From Natrinema versiforme JCM 10478 (GTDB lineage Archaea > Halobacteriota > Halobacteria > Halobacteriales > Natrialbaceae), in assembly GCF_000337195.1 (NCBI RefSeq), contig NZ_AOID01000031.1:52274-116273 (forward strand): 64,000 nt of DNA, read 5' to 3'. How positions within the stretch are numbered: the stretch's first letter is position 1; each line of letters begins with the position of its first letter. The translations under genes were made by a program, and so were the position numbers. The notes beneath the pieces are model-generated. The model saw only the letters and a program-made list of their open reading frames with translations. It was not told the DNA's origin and did no database searches. Below, piece after piece: positions 17,480 to 26,373 of the stretch.

Positions 17480-17665
17480 TTACTCTTCGTCTTCGTCGTC
17501 GTCTTTCATCGAGCCGAGCTGGTCGACCAGCTCGTCCGTCGAGACGTCGGACTCGAACGACATTTCGCCCTGATGATCGTTTTCGTGGACGTTAACGGCA
17601 TCTACGTCCTCGTCGTCGGTCGTCTGCTCTTTTTGTTCGGATTCGTCGTAGCTACCAAAACCCAT
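17480..17665 (-). CDS. DUF5786 family acidic small protein
   Basis: A 61-residue, very acidic protein starting MGFGSYDESEQKEQ, the conserved opening of the haloarchaeal DUF5786 family. The central HENDHQGEMSFESDVSTDELVDQLGSMKDD is also family-like. No catalytic residues or zinc ligands are visible. Function is unknown; strong conservation across haloarchaea suggests a basic cellular role. It is transcribed alone. Confidence 0.88.
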   Translation of the reverse strand: MGFGSYDESEQKEQTTDDEDVDAVNVHENDHQGEMSFESDVSTDELVDQLGSMKDDDEDEE

Positions 17666-18094
17666 ACGTGGTAGTCTCGCCCCACCCCAAAAGGTGTGGC
17701 GGTTTATTCTATCTCGACGCGCTCCGCACTGCGCGGCCGGCCGCGCGATCGACGCTCTCTGTTCCGGTCGTCCGTAGCGGACTCACAGTCCGCTCGAGGC
17801 TCGTTCGTGGCCGGTTCGGGCCACCGTCGCGGTCGCCGTTCGACCCGCCGATCGAACGGCGCTTGTTCCCGCTCCCTACCGCTGGTTGGCGACGAATACC
17901 GCTCGTTCGTCGCTCCGTACTCGAACACCGGGTGGCTGTTCGGTCGGCATACGATTCCGACGACCGCGCCAGCGCCCGGAAATCCGACGCGTGAGCCGCT
18001 CTGAGAAATTTACTGTCGGAAATTAACGATAGAAATATCGTCACCGCGCAGTATTTGAGACGCCCGTCACGACCGGCCAGCGGCGGAGTACACG

Positions 18095-18118
18095 CGGACT
18101 ACGGGATTCAGTAGTCCG
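18095..18118. promoter_or_regulatory. Inverted repeat abutting the glmS-side TATA box
   Basis: CGGACTAC at 18095-18102 pairs with GTAGTCCG at 18111-18118, ending one base before the TATA-like CTATAGTAA. The position, over the BRE region, would suit a repressor operator. Confidence 0.45.
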
Positions 18119-18155
18119 TCTATAGTAATGGGTTCGGGAGGTTTGCAATTCGATT

Positions 18156-18323
18156 ATGGTTGCGTACCGCCCACCCTCTCGACCGACCGCTGTGGACCGC
18201 CGGACCGCCCCGTCCCATTCCCGCTCTCCGCCGGAGGCCGGCGGGTCCAACGACGCGTCGTCTGCAGGAACCGCTCTCGTGTCCGGGCCACACGTCAGTC
18301 TCGAACGGCCCGACGGTCGGTGA
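18156..18323 (+). other. Candidate leaderless upstream ORF ahead of glmS
   Basis: ATG at 18156 lies about 32 bases after the TATA-like box at 18120-18128. The frame encodes 55 residues (MVAYRPPSRPTAVD...) and stops at 18321-18323, seven bases before the glmS ATG. The sequence is low-complexity and unrecognised. Confidence 0.4.
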
Positions 18324-18330
18324 TCAGCAG

Positions 18331-20142
18331 ATGTGTGGAATCATCGGCCGCGTCGGCGACGGTAACGCCCTCGAGCCGCTTCTGACCGGACTGGAGAACC
18401 TCGAGTATCGGGGCTACGACTCGGCCGGCGTCGCCGTCCAGAACGGCTCCGGTATCAAGGTCCAGAAACGGTCCGGGCGGGTCGAGGAACTGAAGGAATC
18501 GATCGGCGACCCACTCACGGGCGAGGTCGGGATCGGCCACACGCGCTGGTCGACCCACGGGCCGCCGACCGACGCGAACGCCCACCCGCACACGGACGAA
18601 AGCGAAGACGTCGCGGTCGTCCACAACGGGATTATCGAGAACTACGCCGCGCTCCGGGAACGGCTGGCGGCAAACGGCTACGAGTTCACGAGCGACACCG
18701 ACACCGAGGTCATCCCCCACCTCGTCCAGTACTACCTCGACGCGGGCTTCGACAGCGAGGCGGCGTTCCGGCAGGCGATCGACGAACTCGAGGGCAGCTA
18801 CGCCGTCACCGCGATGGTCTCGGGCGAGCACGTCCTCTACGCCGCCCGGCAGGGCTCCCCGCTCGTGGTCGGCATGGAAGACGGCGAGTACTTCCTCGCG
18901 AGCGACGTGCCGGCCTTCCTCGAGTACACCGACAACGTGGTCTACCTCGAGGACGGCGACGTCGTCGTCGTCGACGAGGACGGCGTCGAGTTCACCGACC
19001 TCGAGGGGGACTCCGTCGTGCGCACGCCCGAGACGGTCGAGTGGGACCCCGAGCAGGCGGGGAAAGGCGAGTACGATCACTTCATGCTCAAGGAGATCAA
19101 CGAACAGCCGACCTCGCTGGCCCAAGCGATCGAGGGACGGGTTGATTCTGCGACCGAACGGATCGCCCTGTCCGATTTCGAACCCGACACCTTCGAGGAC
19201 GTCGACAGCGTCCAGTTCGTCGCCTGTGGTACCTCCTACCACGCCGCCCTGTACGGCTCGCTCACGCTGAATCAGGCCGGCGTGCAGTCGACCGCGCTGC
19301 TCGCAAACGAGTACAGCGTGTCCGCGCCGCCGATCGATGACGACACGCTGGTGATCGCGGTCACCCAGAGCGGCGAGACGGCCGACACGCTCACTGCGCT
19401 TCGACGGGCCGACGCCGAGGGCGCTCGCACGCTCACGGTGACGAACGTCGTCGGGTCGACGGCCGCCCGCGAGGCCGACGACGCGCTGTTCATCCGCGCC
19501 GGGCCGGAGATCGGCGTCGCCGCGACGAAGACGTTCTCCTCCCAGGCCGTCATGCTCACGCTGCTCGGCCAGCGCATCGCCGGCGACCTGCAGGGCGAGC
19601 CGCCGGCCGATCTCAAGTCGCTGCTGCCGGAACTCGAGTCGATGCCCGGACGGCTCGACGACTTGCTCGCGTCGTCGGCCGCCGAGTCGATCGCCGAACA
19701 GTACAGCGACAGTCAGTCGTACTTCTTCATCGGCCGCGGCCTCGGCTTCCCCGTGGCGCTCGAGGGGGCGCTGAAGTTCAAGGAGATCACCTACGAGCAC
19801 GCCGAAGGCTTCGCCTCGGGCGAACTCAAACACGGGCCGCTGGCGCTGGTCACGCCCGAGACGCCGGTGTTCGCGATCTTCACGGGTCAAGAGGACGAGA
19901 AGACACTGAAAAACGCCGAGGAGGCCCAGACCCGCGGCGCGCCCGTCATCGCGGTCTGTCCGGACGGCCACCCGGCCGTCAAGGCCGCCGACGAGCACCT
20001 CTCGATTCCCGAGACCGAGCCGAACCTGGCGGGGCTGCTCGCGAACGTCCAGCTCCAACTGGTCTCCTACTACGCGGCCGACCTGCTCGACCGACCGATC
20101 GATAAGCCGCGAAACCTCGCGAAGAGCGTCACTGTTGAATAG
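18331..20142 (+). CDS. glmS: Glutamine-fructose-6-phosphate aminotransferase
   Basis: Makes glucosamine 6-phosphate from fructose 6-phosphate and glutamine, the first committed step to UDP-GlcNAc. The 603-residue protein starts MCGIIGRVGDG; Cys2 becomes the N-terminal nucleophile of the glutaminase, which fixes the start at 18331. The glutaminase half has LEYRGYDSAGVA, TRWSTHGPP and HNGIIENY. The isomerase half has two SIS domains (VACGTSYHAALYG, TQSGETADTLTALR, KTFSSQA, EHAEGFASGELKHGPLAL) and the C-terminal DKPRNLAKSVTVE. Its product is the substrate of the glmM encoded about 1.3 kb downstream. The roughly 180-base leader is unusual for haloarchaea. Confidence 0.97.
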   Translation: MCGIIGRVGDGNALEPLLTGLENLEYRGYDSAGVAVQNGSGIKVQKRSGRVEELKESIGDPLTGEVGIGHTRWSTHGPPTDANAHPHTDESEDVAVVHNGIIENYAALRERLAANGYEFTSDTDTEVIPHLVQYYLDAGFDSEAAFRQAIDELEGSYAVTAMVSGEHVLYAARQGSPLVVGMEDGEYFLASDVPAFLEYTDNVVYLEDGDVVVVDEDGVEFTDLEGDSVVRTPETVEWDPEQAGKGEYDHFMLKEINEQPTSLAQAIEGRVDSATERIALSDFEPDTFEDVDSVQFVACGTSYHAALYGSLTLNQAGVQSTALLANEYSVSAPPIDDDTLVIAVTQSGETADTLTALRRADAEGARTLTVTNVVGSTAAREADDALFIRAGPEIGVAATKTFSSQAVMLTLLGQRIAGDLQGEPPADLKSLLPELESMPGRLDDLLASSAAESIAEQYSDSQSYFFIGRGLGFPVALEGALKFKEITYEHAEGFASGELKHGPLALVTPETPVFAIFTGQEDEKTLKNAEEAQTRGAPVIAVCPDGHPAVKAADEHLSIPETEPNLAGLLANVQLQLVSYYAADLLDRPIDKPRNLAKSVTVE

Positions 20143-21076
20143 CGCCGGAGCACAGTTCGGTTCCGCCGCTCGCTGGTTTTCGGGTGTCGGCGTCCTCGTG
20201 ATTCGATCCGCTGCGCTCGAGTCCCGGTTTCGTCTCGCGGTCGAACCCGACCGCTCCCGGATATCGTTCATCTCGGCGCTACGGCAGAAGACAATCGGAC
20301 TCGAGTAGGGGTCAGCGAGGCCGCAGGACCCGAGACCACCCCCGTAGTCCGGTCCGCACGGCGTCGGTAGTACGACCCGTACTCGAACGATGTCGGAATC
20401 GAACGTGGAGGGTCACTGCGGTGATCGAACAGTCCGATGGCGGCACCACCGGACTCGTGGGTATCGACCGATACCCTCCAGTTGGACTAGGTGTTCGAGA
20501 CGATATAAAGGGACTACCTGATAACCGTGGTATATCAGACACCATAGGTAAAACGAAAGTCGCGCGAGACCCGGCCGCGACCGGATCGAGCCGCGCCTAC
20601 CGGTCTCGATCGACTGTTTCGCCGGGTTCGGTCGTCGCGCCGCGAACGCACGCGTTCGGTCCGACGGATAATTGTAGAACGTGTAAGGCGAAACCCACCG
20701 CTTTAGCGGTGGGTAGCTCACACGGCTGTTATAGCACAGAACTGAATTGATTTCTTTCTGACTGATTTCTACGCCGCTGACGGCATCGACTGCCCACTCG
20801 ATTCCAGTCGGTCCCGAATCCGAGTCACCCTCGAGTCGCCGCTCTCGCCGATCCCGGTCGACGCCCCCAGATCTTCTAGTCAGCCTGCCATTTATCGCCG
20901 GTGAAATATCTAGTTACCGTCTCGAAATATCGTATTTCTCACGAAAGAGCCGCTGAAACTCTCGATGTCGGGACTGTCTCTCCGGCCGGTCCATCACCGC
21001 CGAAATCATCGACTAACCATCGCGAGGTGAATTATGCGGTCTATAGTAAATACCGTTCTGTCGCTACGGGTTGTTG
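20143..21076. other. Intergenic region, 934 bases
   Basis: The region contains a perfect stem-loop at 20693-20714 resembling an IS200/IS605 right end, a TATA-like GATATAAA near 20503, and the TATA box of the next gene (21041-21050). No protein homologous to a transposase can be read on either side of the stem-loop. The remaining sequence shows no recognisable feature. Confidence 0.5.
20693..20714 (+). repeat. Hairpin resembling an IS200/IS605 (TnpB-type) right end
   Basis: ACCCACCGC-TTTA-GCGGTGGGT forms a perfect 9-bp stem with a four-base loop. Hairpins of this CCCACCGC...GCGGTGGG form follow TnpB genes in many haloarchaeal IS200/IS605-group elements. No tnpA or tnpB frame is present here, so this would be a solo end or decayed remnant. 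It could instead be a terminator-like structure. Confidence 0.5.
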
Positions 21077-21283
21077 ATGTCGACGGATCCATCCGCCAAG
21101 TGGACGCCCATGACGTCCGGCCAGCAAACGACCGCCCCTCGGTGTGTCAACTGTGGCAACCAGGTGACGCGACAGTTCGCCCGCGTCTTCGGCGACAACC
21201 GCGATGTCGTCCACGCCTGTCCCGACTGCGCGACGTACCGCGAGATGAAGACCTCCGATTTCATCCCGAAAGAAGCGAGATAG
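21077..21283 (+). CDS. DUF7563-type small zinc-finger protein
   Basis: A 68-residue protein with two CxxC pairs in APRCVNCGNQVTRQFARVFGDNRDVVHACPDCATYREM, matching a conserved haloarchaeal family of small zinc-finger proteins (DUF7563). ATG at 21077 lies about 31 bases after CTATAGTAAATA (21041-21050), so a leaderless start there is likely. A second ATG at 21110 begins closer to the conserved core. Function unknown. It stands alone between glmS and the convergent glmM. Confidence 0.82.
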   Translation: MSTDPSAKWTPMTSGQQTTAPRCVNCGNQVTRQFARVFGDNRDVVHACPDCATYREMKTSDFIPKEAR

Positions 21284-21452
21284 CCGTTTCGTACGCTCAC
21301 CCCGCCTCGAGCGCCGTCCCAAGGCCTTCGTTCGCCGCCGAATCGTGAATTTCGCGGGACAGCACGTCCTTTTCATACGGTTCGCCGTAAGTCATTGCCG
21401 GCCCAACGCCGACCGCTGGGATCGGGCCGGAAACCCGTTACAGCGATCCGTA

Positions 21453-22778
21453 TCAGGCGTCCACCGCGACCGTCTCGGTAACGAGTGCCCGTGCGGTCTC
21501 GAACAGTTCCTCGGCGTCGGCCGCCGACCGCGCCTCCGCGGTCACGCGGATCAGCGGCTGCGTGCCGCTCGCACGGAGCAGGAACCAGCCGCGCTCGGTT
21601 TCGACTCTGACGCCGTCGAGCGTTTCGATGTCGTCGTATCGCTCGCGAACCCGCTCGGCCACGTCGGCCATCACTTCCGCTTTGTCCTCGACTTCGATCG
21701 ATGTCCGCCGGATCGGATACTGCTCGATATCGGCGACGAGTTCGGACAGCGATCCCCGTTCGGCGACCAGTTCGACCAGCTTGCAGGCCGCGAACGGGCC
21801 GTCCGGACAGCGGGTCTCCTCGGGCCAGATCCACGCACCGCTCGGTTCGCCGCCGAAGACGACATCGGGCTCGGTCGTCCGCTCTGCGACGTAGACGTCA
21901 CCGACCTGCGTGCGCGTCAGCGACGCGCCGACGCCGGCCAGCGCGTCGTCGACGGCGAGACTGGTATCGACCGGCGCGGCGACGCGGTCATCCTCGCCCG
22001 CCGCCTCGCGAGCGAAGATGGCGAGGAGCGCGTCTTTCGGCACGAACGTCCCGGTTCCGTCGACGGCCAGCATCCGATCGGCGTCGCCGTCGTGGGCGAC
22101 CCCGAGTTCGGCGTCCGTCGCCGCGACCAGTGTCGACAGCGTCGCGAGGGTCTCCTCGGTCGGCTCGCTGGGCCGTCCGGGGAACGAGCCGTCCTCCTGT
22201 CCGTTCAGGGTCCGCACTTGACAGCCGAGCTCGTCGAGCACCGCCGCCGTGATCCCGCCGGCCCCGTTGCCTACGTCGACGACGACGCTGGGTTCGCGCT
22301 CGAGGTCGACCGCGTCTCGGAGCGCGGCGGCGTGGTGATCCCGGACGCCCTCGCGACGGTATCGGTCGCCGACGCCGTCCCAATCGGCCAGTTCGTAGTC
22401 GTCCTCGCGAATCCGCCGTTCGATCGCCGCACGCTGGTCGGGTCCGAACGCCTTCCCCGAGGGATTCCAGAGCTTGATCCCGTTGTCCGTCGCCGGGTTG
22501 TGCGAGGCCGTCACGACGACGCCCGCGTCGGCCTCGAGGTGGTCGATCGCGCGGGCGATCGTCGGCGTCGCCTCGATGTCGACCGTCAGCACGTCCGCGC
22601 CGCACTCGCGCAGTCCCGCACCGACCGCGTCGACGAACATCGATCCGCTCTCGCGGACGTCGCGACCGACGACGACCCGATCGTGTCCCTCCGAGGCGAC
22701 CGCGCGGCCGACCGACAGTGCCACGGCCGCCGTCACCTCGCTGCCGACCCGTCCGCGGATACCGCTGGTTCCGAACAT
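21453..22778 (-). CDS. glmM: Phosphoglucosamine mutase / phosphohexomutase
   Basis: Interconverts glucosamine 6-phosphate and glucosamine 1-phosphate, or a related hexose phosphate, as a phosphoserine enzyme. The 441-residue protein begins MFGTSGIRGRVG and has the catalytic serine loop VVVTASHNPATDNGIKLW, the metal loop AHDGDADRMLAVDG, the sugar-binding GGEPSGAWIW and the phosphate-binding RASGTQPLIRVT. ATG at 22778 was chosen because every family member starts at this motif; a TATA-like box lies about 30 bases upstream. Nearness to glmS favours the glucosamine substrate, but archaeal paralogues also act on mannose or glucose phosphates. Confidence 0.88.
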   Translation of the reverse strand: MFGTSGIRGRVGSEVTAAVALSVGRAVASEGHDRVVVGRDVRESGSMFVDAVGAGLRECGADVLTVDIEATPTIARAIDHLEADAGVVVTASHNPATDNGIKLWNPSGKAFGPDQRAAIERRIREDDYELADWDGVGDRYRREGVRDHHAAALRDAVDLEREPSVVVDVGNGAGGITAAVLDELGCQVRTLNGQEDGSFPGRPSEPTEETLATLSTLVAATDAELGVAHDGDADRMLAVDGTGTFVPKDALLAIFAREAAGEDDRVAAPVDTSLAVDDALAGVGASLTRTQVGDVYVAERTTEPDVVFGGEPSGAWIWPEETRCPDGPFAACKLVELVAERGSLSELVADIEQYPIRRTSIEVEDKAEVMADVAERVRERYDDIETLDGVRVETERGWFLLRASGTQPLIRVTAEARSAADAEELFETARALVTETVAVDA

Positions 22779-23169
22779 ACCTCCCTCTGACAGCGGCGAG
22801 CGCCTTACTATGCACGGGTTAATCCGATCCCCCGTCCGAAACGGAGCCAGATCCCGGTCTCGAGGCCGCTCCGGCATCGTCCGTGCCATTCGACAGCGAC
22901 CGCTCGCAGCGACTGCCGCTCGTTCCCGGTCGATCGCCCCATCGTTAGTTCCTCCCTGTCGTTCTGAACTGTCAGTGCCGTATATATGAGTTACACCGGT
23001 ACGCTCGAGTGAGAATGAAACCGGCACAGCACGCCGCCGACGGACGGCATTCGCGAGCCGACGGCACCGCGACTCGGCTCCGGCCGACCGGGACGAGAAG
23101 CGTCGATCGATCGCCGACTCGAGCGCCGCGATCCGAACCTACACCGGCCGATTCCATCGACCGCCACCT
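22779..23169. other. Divergent intergenic region, 391 bases
   Basis: Carries the glmM promoter (TATA-like CATAGTAAG on the minus strand at about 22803-22812), a strong GTATATATGAG box at 22979-22989 for the plus strand, and a short upstream ORF that ends on the next gene's start codon. Confidence 0.6.
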
Positions 23170-23173
23170 ATGA
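23009..23173 (+). other. Candidate leaderless upstream ORF ahead of the 23170 regulator
   Basis: GTG at 23009 and in-frame ATG at 23015 lie 25-31 bases after the GTATATATG box. The frame encodes 52-54 residues (MKPAQHAADGRHSR...) rich in Arg, Pro and Thr. It ends with TGA overlapping the ATGA of the regulator start. Confidence 0.42.
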
Positions 23174-23460
23174 GCGCGACCGAACCGGATCCTGAACTGG
23201 AGGAGGCGGCCGAGTCCGGCGAGAACAGCGGCGACGGCGACAGCGACGACGCGCTCGCCGAACTCCCGCCCAGCGCGAAACTGGTCTACAAAGTCCTCGA
23301 GTACGAAGCGCCGCTGACCCAAGAGGGGATCGCGGCCGAATCCCGGCTCTGTCCCCGGACCGTTCGCTACGCGCTCGGGAAATTAGCGGATCGGGACCTC
23401 GTCACCAGCCGCGTCTGTCTCGAGGACGCCCGGCAGTCGAAGTATCGGATCGCCGAGTAG
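23170..23460 (+). CDS. MarR/TrmB-like winged-helix regulator
   Basis: A 96-residue protein with an acidic 35-residue N-terminus and one winged helix: LPPSAKLVYKVLEYEAPLTQEGIAAESRLCPRTVRYALGKLADRDLVTSRVCLEDARQSKYRI. This short form is common in haloarchaea. The ATG overlaps the stop of an upstream ORF. It lies divergent from glmM and could regulate it, but nothing in the sequence shows the target. Confidence 0.82.
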   Translation: MSATEPDPELEEAAESGENSGDGDSDDALAELPPSAKLVYKVLEYEAPLTQEGIAAESRLCPRTVRYALGKLADRDLVTSRVCLEDARQSKYRIAE

Positions 23461-23490
23461 AGCGCGGAGCGGCCGCCGTGACGATCGCCG

Positions 23491-24501
23491 TTACCGGTGT
23501 TTCTGGTACCGATCGACCAGCAGGTCGACCCCGAAGGAGCCGGACGTGATCTCGTAGTAGGTCTCGAGTCGCGGGTTGAACTTCGCCTTGTACCGGTTGA
23601 TGCTCGGCACGCCGGCCCCGACGAGGTCGTACTCCTCGGCCGAGCCGTGCAGGCCGTCGCGCATGACGTGCCAGTCCAGCAGATCGTTGATCGCGATATC
23701 GACGTCGGCGTCGGGTTTGACGCCGCCTTGCCACCGGTACCGCGTCCGCTCGGACTCGACGACCAAGATCCCCCCGAGGAACTCGCCGTCGACGCGACAG
23801 ACGTAGGGCCGGATCGCCCCGTCGGGAAGCGTTTCGTAGAGCGAGCGAGCGAAGTCGGTACTCAGCCGGAACGGTTCGTCCTGGCTCTGGTAGCGCTCCC
23901 TGACCTTCTCGACGATGCGCTCGACGTCGTCGGCGTCGCCCTCCTCGATCGTGTAACTGTCCTCGTCGGCGTTCCGGATGTTGCTCCGCGCGTCGCTGCT
24001 GAACCGCTTCAATAGGTCGTCCTCGCTGCCCTCGAGGTCGACGACGTACGTGTTTCCGGGTTCGACGTCGTACTCGCTCCAGACGAACGGCCGGATGTCG
24101 TCGAACTCCGCCGTGACGAACTTGCAGTACAGCGGCGAGATCTCGTCGTCGACCCACTCGAGACAGCCCTCGATGAACCGCTTGGTCCGGCGGTCGACCT
24201 TGCGCTGTTTCAGCTTGTCGACGTTCAGCAGCGACGGGCCGAGGTACGATGTCCACGAGTGTGGGGGCGGCGAGAAGGCCCCGGTGACTGGCCCCTTGGT
24301 GTACTCGAAAACCGGGAAGACGCCGACCGGTTCCTGCCCCTTGAAGCCGGCGAGCAGGTGCGGCGTCGATCCGGTGTCCTCGGCCTGCAACCGGAGCGCT
24401 TCGGCCCGGAAGAACGGGTTCGTGCCGTCGGATCGCTCGACGTAGCGGTTCCACTCGTCCGCATCGGTGCGCGGATCAAGGACGCGTATCTCGATACTCA
24501 T
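23491..24501 (-). CDS. FemAB-like GNAT acyltransferase
   Basis: A 336-residue cytoplasmic acyltransferase with two GNAT-like halves, resembling the FemAB/BioF2-type proteins that attach amino-acyl or acyl groups to glycans. Recognisable segments are NPFFRAEALRLQAEDTGSTPHLLAGF, GPVTGAFSPPPHSWTSYLGPSLL, SSDARSNIRNADEDSYTIEEGDADD and FLGGILVVESERTRYRWQGGVKPD. The ATG at 24501 overlaps the stop of the phosphodiesterase-like gene (ATGA), so the two are translationally coupled. The acceptor is unknown; the neighbourhood suggests a surface glycan or glycolipid. Confidence 0.8.
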   Translation of the reverse strand: MSIEIRVLDPRTDADEWNRYVERSDGTNPFFRAEALRLQAEDTGSTPHLLAGFKGQEPVGVFPVFEYTKGPVTGAFSPPPHSWTSYLGPSLLNVDKLKQRKVDRRTKRFIEGCLEWVDDEISPLYCKFVTAEFDDIRPFVWSEYDVEPGNTYVVDLEGSEDDLLKRFSSDARSNIRNADEDSYTIEEGDADDVERIVEKVRERYQSQDEPFRLSTDFARSLYETLPDGAIRPYVCRVDGEFLGGILVVESERTRYRWQGGVKPDADVDIAINDLLDWHVMRDGLHGSAEEYDLVGAGVPSINRYKAKFNPRLETYYEITSGSFGVDLLVDRYQKHR

Positions 24502-26126
24502 AGATAGCCAAGGTCGGACAGTCGGTCTTCGACGGTCCCGTCGTCGGTCGCCGTGATCGGCTCCCGGTCGTAGGCCGGGTACGGTTCCTCTGCGCTCCCG
24601 TCGACGACCGGGAGCGCCTCGCCGTCCATCGCGGCGTCGATCGGCACGTCGAACAGCGAACAGATCGTCGGTGCGACGTCGAAGATCGACGCCCCCTCGA
24701 GCGAGGCGGATTCGTCGAACGCCGGGCCGGCGGCCGCGACGACGCCGGTTCGCTTGTGATTCCACGAGTCCATCGGCTCGCCGAACCGCGGCTTACCGAG
24801 GTCGGCGTCGAGTTCGTTGTCGAACCCCGCCGGAACCGTCACGATATCGGGGGCGTCGTCGACGTACTCTCCCTCGAAGTACCGCTCGCGGGGCTCGACG
24901 GCGTCGAACACCGGCTTCCCGTCGGGTGTCCGCACGGCCGAGAGCGTCTCGATGAGGTCCTCGCGGACGGACTCGTAGGCCGACTCGGGCACCTGCCCGT
25001 TGGGCTCGCGGCCGGCGAGGTTGATGCGGACGCCGAGTTCGCTCTTCGAGCGGACGTAGGCCCGAGACGCCGGAAAGTCGACCTGTTCGCTCGCTGCCCG
25101 GATCATGTCGTTTGGCACCCGCGTGCCGATGGCTTCTTTCAGGCCCACGCGGTCGAGCGCGCTCGCGACGCGCTGGGTCGTGAGCCCGGCCGTCGCGGCG
25201 AGGTTCATCGCCCGCTCGAGCGGACTCGCCTCGCTCTCACCGGCTTCGGCCCCCTCGAGGAGGTCGTTCTCCCAGGACGTCGACCAGTTCGGCATCCCCG
25301 CGCCGCCGCTCCGGGACTGCACGTAGCCCTCGGCCTGGAGGAGTTCGTTGATCCGGAACGCCTCGCCGGACACTTTCCCCATGCCGTGGTCGCTGACCAC
25401 GAGGACGTTGTCGGGATCGGTCCGCTCGAGTGTCTCGGCGAGCTGGCGGTCGACCGCGCGGTAGACCGCCTCGATCGCTCGCTTGTCCCCGGGTCGCTCG
25501 TGAAACACGGAGTCGGTCTGCTGGAACTGCAGAAAGCCGAAATCGGGTTCCATCCGCCGGCAGAGATACCGGAACGCCTTCCCGCGGAGTTCGATCGTGC
25601 GTTCGTACCCATCGATCGAGCGGGCCGGTGCCGGCCCGCTCCGTGGGTAGAGCCAGTAGTCGCCGCCGCAGGCGAACTTGACGTCCTCGAGGATCCCCTC
25701 CGGGTGACAGTCCGGGTCTTCGGGGGCGGTCAGCCCAGGAATCAACGCGCCGTCGAAGGCCCGCGCGGGATGGGTCACGGGAACGTTGACGACGACGCTC
25801 GAGAGACCGTGATCGCTCAGGAGTTCCCAGACGGGACGCTCCCGGACGTGGGTGCCGTTGACGACGCTCCAGTCGTAGCCGTCGAACGAGAGGAAGTCGT
25901 AGACGCCGTGCTTGCCCGGATTCTTGCCCGTGTACAGCGACGGCCACGCGCTCGCCGTCCACGGCGGAATCTGGGACTCGAGTGGCCCCGCCGCCCCGCC
26001 CTCGAACACCCCCTGAAGGGTCGGAAGTTCGCCCGACTCGAATAGCGGCTCGAGCACCGGTAAACAGCCGGCGTCGAGCCCAACGACGAGCAGACGAAGG
26101 TCTTTATTGTCGGTCGAACCTGCCAT
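24498..26126 (-). CDS. Type I phosphodiesterase / alkaline phosphatase-like enzyme
   Basis: A 542-residue member of the alkaline phosphatase superfamily (type I phosphodiesterase/nucleotide pyrophosphatase group). Metal ligands lie in VVGLDAGC and VVSDHGMGK. The nucleophile is in the segment PPWTASAWPSLYTGKNPGKHGVYDF, with a further ligand HERPGDK. It has no signal peptide or membrane helix, so it is probably cytoplasmic. It is the promoter-proximal gene of a two-gene operon; an ATAACAAAG element lies 29 bases upstream of its ATG. A paralogue is encoded at 47190-48782. Such genes recur in haloarchaeal glycan clusters; the substrate could be a nucleotide sugar or polyprenyl-linked glycan. Confidence 0.85.
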   Translation of the reverse strand: MAGSTDNKDLRLLVVGLDAGCLPVLEPLFESGELPTLQGVFEGGAAGPLESQIPPWTASAWPSLYTGKNPGKHGVYDFLSFDGYDWSVVNGTHVRERPVWELLSDHGLSSVVVNVPVTHPARAFDGALIPGLTAPEDPDCHPEGILEDVKFACGGDYWLYPRSGPAPARSIDGYERTIELRGKAFRYLCRRMEPDFGFLQFQQTDSVFHERPGDKRAIEAVYRAVDRQLAETLERTDPDNVLVVSDHGMGKVSGEAFRINELLQAEGYVQSRSGGAGMPNWSTSWENDLLEGAEAGESEASPLERAMNLAATAGLTTQRVASALDRVGLKEAIGTRVPNDMIRAASEQVDFPASRAYVRSKSELGVRINLAGREPNGQVPESAYESVREDLIETLSAVRTPDGKPVFDAVEPRERYFEGEYVDDAPDIVTVPAGFDNELDADLGKPRFGEPMDSWNHKRTGVVAAAGPAFDESASLEGASIFDVAPTICSLFDVPIDAAMDGEALPVVDGSAEEPYPAYDREPITATDDGTVEDRLSDLGYL

Positions 26127-26150
26127 GGTGGCGTTGTCCGGTCGGGTCGG

Positions 26151-26159
26151 CTTTGTTAT
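26151..26159 (-). promoter_or_regulatory. ATAACAAAG promoter element
   Basis: Minus-strand ATAACAAAG followed by CC, centred 29 bases upstream of the ATG at 26126, at the TATA position of a leaderless transcript. Confidence 0.6.
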
Positions 26160-26373
26160 GCAACCCGCTCAGGAGTCGTAAGCTCGCGCTGCCCGCTCTA
26201 CGATCGGGATAGCAAATCAGCCCGCGTGACAGTCAGGATTGATCGACGCGTGTACGCGCCGATTTCCGCGCGATCGGCGGGTTGTACCGTCCCTATCACT
26301 AAGGTCCCGCTCGACGCCGTATTACGCCGATGACCGTCGCTACCGCTCCCGTCTCCTCGGACCGATCTCAGGC

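Larger units (their letters stand above)
17666..18330. other. Intergenic region upstream of glmS, 665 bases
   Basis: The right half holds a small hairpin ACGATA-GAAA-TATCGT (18026-18041), an 8-bp inverted repeat (18095-18102 with 18111-18118), a TATA-like box just after it (18120-18128) and a short upstream ORF. The left half shows nothing convincing. Confidence 0.55.

Noticed and set aside
17709-18044. A 111-residue minus-strand protein upstream of glmS
   Set aside because: Ser/Arg-rich low-complexity sequence without hydrophobic core; it looks like a chance open frame.
20413-20721. A 102-residue minus-strand protein reading out of the IS-like hairpin
   Set aside because: Its N-terminus is the hairpin itself, the composition is Arg/Pro-rich, and no transposase motif is present.
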